The position numbers and the translations under genes are program-made. Below, in pieces: positions 7,249 to 9,475 of a stretch of 9,475 bases of DNA. Source of the DNA: CAYLJJ01 sp964384025 (GTDB lineage: Bacteria > Myxococcota_A > Bradymonadia > UBA7976 > UBA1532); the NCBI GenBank assembly GCA_964384025.1, contig CAYLJJ010000157.1, positions 1 through 9,475 on the forward strand. The letters run 5' to 3'. Each line of letters begins with the position of its first letter. Positions within the stretch are counted from its first letter, which is position 1. The notes under the pieces are model-generated. The model was not told the origin of the DNA. It saw nothing but the letters and a program-made list of their open reading frames with translations, and searched no databases.

Positions 7249-8778
7249 TCAAGTGAAGATATTCCCCCTGCCCAAAGTACCGCGAGGATCAAGCTGCTGC
7301 TTGATCTCTCTCATCTCTTGAAGCTGCGCTGAAGGCAGCAGCTCAGCGAGGAGTCCACGTTTGGATTTGCCGATGCCATGCTCACCGCTGATGACCCCTC
7401 CCACAGAGACACAGTGTCGCGCCAAAGCGGCGTAAAGACGTTGCCCAGCGGCCATCTCTTGTAGGCTGGTGGCCAGGAGATTTAGGTGTAGGTGATTGTC
7501 TCCAATATGTCCAAAAGTGGCTGAGTCCAGGCGTTGAGGCAGGGGCTCAGCCCAGCGCTCTTGAAACTCGGCAGCCTCAGAGTCTCCCAAGATTCCAGGG
7601 AGATCCTCCACTGCGGCCCGATAGTGTGCCATCATCGGCTTCAGCCAACTTCGGGGGTAGGCCAAATCTGTCCCCAGCTTGCGCAGGCCCCGCACCCGCG
7701 CGAGGCTATTAATCGCCTCAGGGACCGCATGACGAAACTCTCGGAAGCTGTCCAGATCGGCTCGACTTCGAGGAATACGTAGACTGCGATCATCATCGGG
7801 GACCCCTGCCTCTACCAATGCGTCATAATAATCCATCATCAGATCATCCAGCTCATCGGGCTGGTGACGTTGTTCTAAGAAGAGGGCGCCTTGATCCAGG
7901 GGATGGATCCTGAGCCTGGGATGAGCCGCTGAGGCCAGCTCTAGGCTGCGGCGATCAAAGAACTCGACGCTCATAGGTCGCAAACCCCTGGGGGGCTGCT
8001 CTTGGAGTTGAACTACAAAATCCAACAGCGCGGCCTCATCGCGCCAGAAGCTGAGGAGAGCAAAGATGGGTTGGCGAGGCAGGAGCCGCAGCTCCGCAGC
8101 TTCGATATAGCCTAAGCTGCCCTCGGAGCCGATAAAGAGATCCAGTAGATCGGGAGGATCAAAGAGGGCATAACCCAGAGAGCTCTTGAGGCCCTTAGGT
8201 CGGGGCGCAGGGCAGGGGATCTTCAGGAGGCCCCGTTTGGGATGAGACAGCTCGAAATATCTCCCCTTGGGAGGGTGTTCTCCTCGTCTGAGTTGAAAGC
8301 GCGCTCCATCAGCGAGGATCACATCGAGAGCCTCGATCCAGCGCCCAATGGGGCCATGAGCGAAGCTACGAGCACCGCTGGCGTTACAGGCGATGGAGCC
8401 TCCCAGGCTGGCGGTCTTACGACTGGTGGGATCTACTGGGAGGAAGAAGCCAGCAGCTTCAACGGCGGCTTCTAGATCGGAGATCAAGATCTGAGCGGGT
8501 GCTTTGACCAGCCGAGCTTGCTTATCGATCTCTGCCATTCCAAGATCTGAGGCTTCCGGTAGAGCCAAGATCCAACCTCCCTCGGGGATGGAGGCTCCTG
8601 TAAGGCTGGTTCGCCGAGCGCTGAAAGTAAGGTGAGTTCCCGCCTCTTCAGCAGCAGCTAGAGCCAGGAGTATCTCCTCTGGTTGGCGAATCTGCAAGAG
8701 GCCCTCTGCATGACCGCGCCAAGCGCTCTCATCCACTAAATAGGGATCGAAGGCTTCGGGATTTTGAAGCAGACGCAC
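7249..8778 (-). CDS. FAD-binding oxidoreductase, GlcD / D-lactate dehydrogenase family
   Basis: A 509-aa flavoprotein of the VAO/PCMH-type superfamily that oxidises a 2-hydroxy acid (D-lactate, glycolate or similar) and passes electrons on from FAD. The N-terminal FAD_binding_4 part shows RTSLTGASIPEGG (56-68), PVDPTSRKTASLGGSIACNASGARSFAHGPIGRW (114-147) and FIGSEGSLGYIE (215-226). The C-terminal FAD-oxidase_C part shows LRKLGTDLAYPRSWL (365-379), the metal/substrate motif GHIGDNHLHLNL (423-434), GGVISGEHGIGKSKR (460-474) and the usual tail LDPRGTLGRGNIF. Length is normal and the gene looks intact. The start is GTG 8778, with AGGAG 6 nt upstream. There is no signal peptide and no Fe-S domain, so it is a single-subunit cytosolic or membrane-peripheral form. 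The canonical glycine before TSL is Arg here, a variant I believe occurs in related proteins. The exact substrate cannot be read from sequence. It points the same way as the protease cluster, but the 95-nt gap argues for separate control. Confidence 0.93.
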   Translation of the reverse strand: MRLLQNPEAFDPYLVDESAWRGHAEGLLQIRQPEEILLALAAAEEAGTHLTFSARRTSLTGASIPEGGWILALPEASDLGMAEIDKQARLVKAPAQILISDLEAAVEAAGFFLPVDPTSRKTASLGGSIACNASGARSFAHGPIGRWIEALDVILADGARFQLRRGEHPPKGRYFELSHPKRGLLKIPCPAPRPKGLKSSLGYALFDPPDLLDLFIGSEGSLGYIEAAELRLLPRQPIFALLSFWRDEAALLDFVVQLQEQPPRGLRPMSVEFFDRRSLELASAAHPRLRIHPLDQGALFLEQRHQPDELDDLMMDYYDALVEAGVPDDDRSLRIPRSRADLDSFREFRHAVPEAINSLARVRGLRKLGTDLAYPRSWLKPMMAHYRAAVEDLPGILGDSEAAEFQERWAEPLPQRLDSATFGHIGDNHLHLNLLATSLQEMAAGQRLYAALARHCVSVGGVISGEHGIGKSKRGLLAELLPSAQLQEMREIKQQLDPRGTLGRGNIFT

Positions 8779-8784
8779 ACTCCA

Positions 8785-8789
8785 CTCCT
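8785..8789 (-). promoter_or_regulatory. Ribosome binding site deciding the GTG start of the FAD enzyme
   Basis: The minus strand reads AAGAGGAG-TGGAGT-GTG. The AGGAG core is 6 nt from GTG 8776-8778, an ideal spacing. Confidence 0.7.
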
Positions 8790-8800
8790 CTTATCTGAGT

Positions 8801-8884
8801 CCGCATTACATATCCCATTTTCGATTCTGAGGATAGCTCTCCAGGCAAACCATCTGATTAAACGGGCATAGATAAATCCATTTT
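8801..8884. repeat. Imperfect duplicated motif in the divergent control region
   Basis: Two similar stretches, 8801-8821 and 8863-8884, share GCAT, then an A/T-rich ATA stretch, then TCC(C)ATTTT. They are about 62 bp apart, close to six helical turns, and sit between the FAD enzyme gene and the Cys-rich lipoprotein gene. They could be paired regulator sites, though the similarity is moderate and needs gaps. The right copy lies just before the candidate plus-strand promoter; the left copy is 23 bp before the GTG of the FAD gene. On the minus strand the left copy contains TGTAAT, a possible -10, but without a good -35. Confidence 0.25.
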
Positions 8885-8913
8885 GCTTTGATCTTGGTCA
8901 TCGGTGCTAGGAT
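8883..8913 (+). promoter_or_regulatory. Candidate promoter of the Cys-rich lipoprotein gene
   Basis: An extended -10, TGCTAGGAT, lies at 8905-8913 (hexamer TAGGAT, 4 of 6 to TATAAT, with upstream TG). Possible -35 boxes are TTGCTT at 8883-8888 (19-bp spacer) or TTGATC at 8888-8893 (14-bp spacer). Neither spacing is ideal, so recognition would rest on the TG extension. Transcription would begin near 8920, giving a leader of about 50 nt that holds the stem-loop and the ribosome site. Confidence 0.35.
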
Positions 8914-8923
8914 GCTCCATTCT

Positions 8924-8940
8924 CCTCGACGCTGTCGAGG
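8924..8940 (+). promoter_or_regulatory. Perfect 7-bp stem-loop in the leader of the Cys-rich lipoprotein gene
   Basis: CCTCGAC-GCT-GTCGAGG is a GC-rich perfect inverted repeat with a 3-nt loop, 17 nt before the AGGAGG ribosome site. No T-run follows on either strand, so it is not an intrinsic terminator. It could be a leader hairpin affecting mRNA stability or translation, or a dyad operator just downstream of the promoter. Confidence 0.5.
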
Positions 8941-8957
8941 GTAGTTTAACTGAAAAG

Positions 8958-8963
8958 AGGAGG
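8958..8963 (+). promoter_or_regulatory. Strong ribosome binding site deciding a TTG start
   Basis: A full AGGAGG ends 5 nt before TTG 8969-8971. The next in-frame ATG (8981) would be 17 nt away, too far, so TTG is the preferred start. Confidence 0.75.
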
Positions 8964-8968
8964 GAGCT

Positions 8969-9427
8969 TTGAAGTCTCTCATGCGGTATCTCTGGCCCTT
9001 GTTGCTCGTCACCAGCCTGATGGCTTGTGATGATGATGATGATGGTGGTGGTGGCACAGACGGTACGGTCATTGATGGCGCTGCTGGGGGCGGCGCTGGA
9101 GGCAGCGCTGGAGGTGGCGGAGTCACTGAACCAGAATGTGGCAATGGTGAAGTTGAAGAGGGTGAGGAGTGCGATGATGGCAACCTCGACTCCGGCGATG
9201 GCTGTAATGCCGAGTGCGTGAGCGAGCCTGTTGAGTCTGAGTGCGGCAACGGTGAACTGGAAGAGGGCGAAGAGTGCGATGATGGCAACCTCGACTCCGG
9301 CGATGGTTGCAATGCCGAGTGCGTGAGCGAGCCTGTTGAGCCTGAGTGTGGCAACGGTGAACTGGAAGAGGGTGAGGAGTGCGATGATGGCAACCTCGAC
9401 TCCGGCGATGGTTGTGATGCTGACTGA
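8969..9427 (+). CDS. Cys-rich repeat (DUF4215-type) lipoprotein, last repeat cut by TGA
   Basis: A 152-aa protein. The TTG start gives the lipoprotein signal MKSLMRYLWPLLLVTSLMAC, with lipobox LMAC and Cys20. Then come five Asp, a Gly/Ala/Ser tether (about 26-52), and three 35-aa repeats from residue 56: CGNG-E-EEGEECDDGNLDSGDGCNAEC. This matches the DUF4215 / myxobacterial Cys-rich repeat, which occurs in surface and secreted proteins of Myxococcota-like bacteria and is thought to fold around two disulfides. Cysteines are 57, 68, 79, 83; 92, 103, 114, 118; and 127, 138, 149. The twelfth is missing, because the codon after Asp152 is TGA where repeats 1 and 2 have TGC. Continuing in frame past the TGA gives only eight sense codons before another TGA at 9452. 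There is no catalytic domain, so it is probably a short surface lipoprotein, or the remnant of a longer repeat protein. The adjacent FAD gene is divergent. Confidence 0.88.
   Translation: MKSLMRYLWPLLLVTSLMACDDDDDGGGGTDGTVIDGAAGGGAGGSAGGGGVTEPECGNGEVEEGEECDDGNLDSGDGCNAECVSEPVESECGNGELEEGEECDDGNLDSGDGCNAECVSEPVEPECGNGELEEGEECDDGNLDSGDGCDAD
9029..9055 (+). repeat. Trinucleotide tract (GAT)5(GGT)3GGC... after the lipobox
   Basis: Five GAT codons followed directly by GGT codons encode Asp5-Gly4 immediately after the lipidated Cys20. Because the unit is 3 bp, slippage would change the length of the acidic tether without breaking the frame. Confidence 0.6.
9134..9424 (+). repeat. 105-bp tandem repeat array (2.8 copies) encoding Cys-rich modules
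   Basis: Copies begin at 9134, 9239 and 9344, with an exact 105-bp (35-codon) period. A 35-nt core is identical in all three (9167-9201, 9272-9306, 9377-9411). By my count copies 1 and 2 differ at 10 of 105 positions, mostly silent. Copies 2 and 3 differ at 8 of 84, with changes bunched in the last 16 nt. The DNA-level identity points to recent duplication or gene conversion. Confidence 0.9.
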
Positions 9428-9475
9428 ATGGTAGATCGCAACGATCCTCACTGAGGAGAAGCGGACATAGATCAC
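9428..9475 (+). other. Right-edge sequence after the Cys-rich gene
   Basis: It holds a weak inverted repeat GATCG-CAA-CGATC (9434-9446) without a T-run, so there is no clear terminator. A GAGGAG follows at 9453-9458 that could serve a gene starting beyond the window. Nothing else is supported. Confidence 0.3.

Noticed and set aside
6902..7332. Short plus-strand frames around the start of the 777-aa gene
   Set aside because: They are antisense to a gene with a clear signal peptide and ribosome site, or span its upstream gap, without any start signal or motif of their own.
8924..8940. Stem-loop as an intrinsic terminator
   Set aside because: No run of T follows the stem on either strand, and it sits between a candidate promoter and a ribosome site rather than after a gene.
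8806..9475. Two long minus-strand frames (8806-9441 and 8858-9475) opposite the Cys-rich gene
   Set aside because: They are Ser/Pro/His- or Ile/Ala-rich translations that repeat with the same 105-bp period, so they mirror the plus-strand repeats. The plus frame has a ribosome site, a lipobox and a known repeat family.
9425..9475. Selenocysteine insertion at the TGA
   Set aside because: Only eight sense codons follow before the next TGA. The nearby hairpin GATCG-CAA-CGATC lacks a bacterial SECIS-like apical GU loop as far as I can judge. Kept only as a remote alternative in the finding.

Overview
The window looks like chromosome of a Gram-negative bacterium with a rich outer-membrane lipoprotein repertoire, most plausibly a former deltaproteobacterium (Myxococcota, Bradymonadota or relatives). 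The reasons are a protein built of Cys-rich CGNG...GEECDDGN...GDGC repeats (DUF4215 / 'myxococcus cysteine-rich repeat' type), three lipoproteins with clear lipoboxes, a beta-barrel ending in Phe, and GC in the mid-50s by rough count. No RNA gene, CRISPR array, IS element or integrase is visible. This lineage assignment is inference.

Layout, left to right. (1) Positions 2-796, plus strand: the 3' part of a LamG/concanavalin-like gene of phage-structural flavour, visibly more AT-rich than the rest and open at the left edge. It converges on its neighbour, and the two stop codons overlap. (2) Positions 793-7153, minus strand: a tight three-gene cluster read right to left. It encodes a 777-aa orphan lipoprotein, then (10-nt gap) a 1042-aa lipoprotein zinc metalloprotease of the DUF4953/EcxA-like metzincin family, then (3-nt gap) a 294-aa outer-membrane beta-barrel of about 12 strands. 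(3) Positions 7249-8778, minus strand: a GlcD/D-lactate-dehydrogenase-type FAD enzyme, 95 nt upstream of the cluster. (4) Positions 8779-8968: a 190-bp divergent control region with a candidate extended -10 promoter, a perfect 7-bp stem-loop and an imperfect duplicated motif. (5) Positions 8969-9427, plus strand: a 152-aa lipoprotein with an acidic and Gly/Ala linker and three 35-aa Cys-rich repeats, the last ending at a TGA exactly where the other repeats have a Cys codon.

The most interesting unit is the lipoprotein - metzincin - barrel cluster. All three products carry export signals for the envelope and their genes have the spacing of translationally coupled genes, so they probably form one cell-envelope apparatus: an anchored protease, a lipoprotein partner and an outer-membrane barrel. 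Substrate and topology cannot be read from the sequence. The FAD dehydrogenase is a cytosolic or membrane-peripheral metabolic enzyme and probably only a neighbour, although it points the same way and could share a transcript. No gap without a gene exceeds 300 bases.
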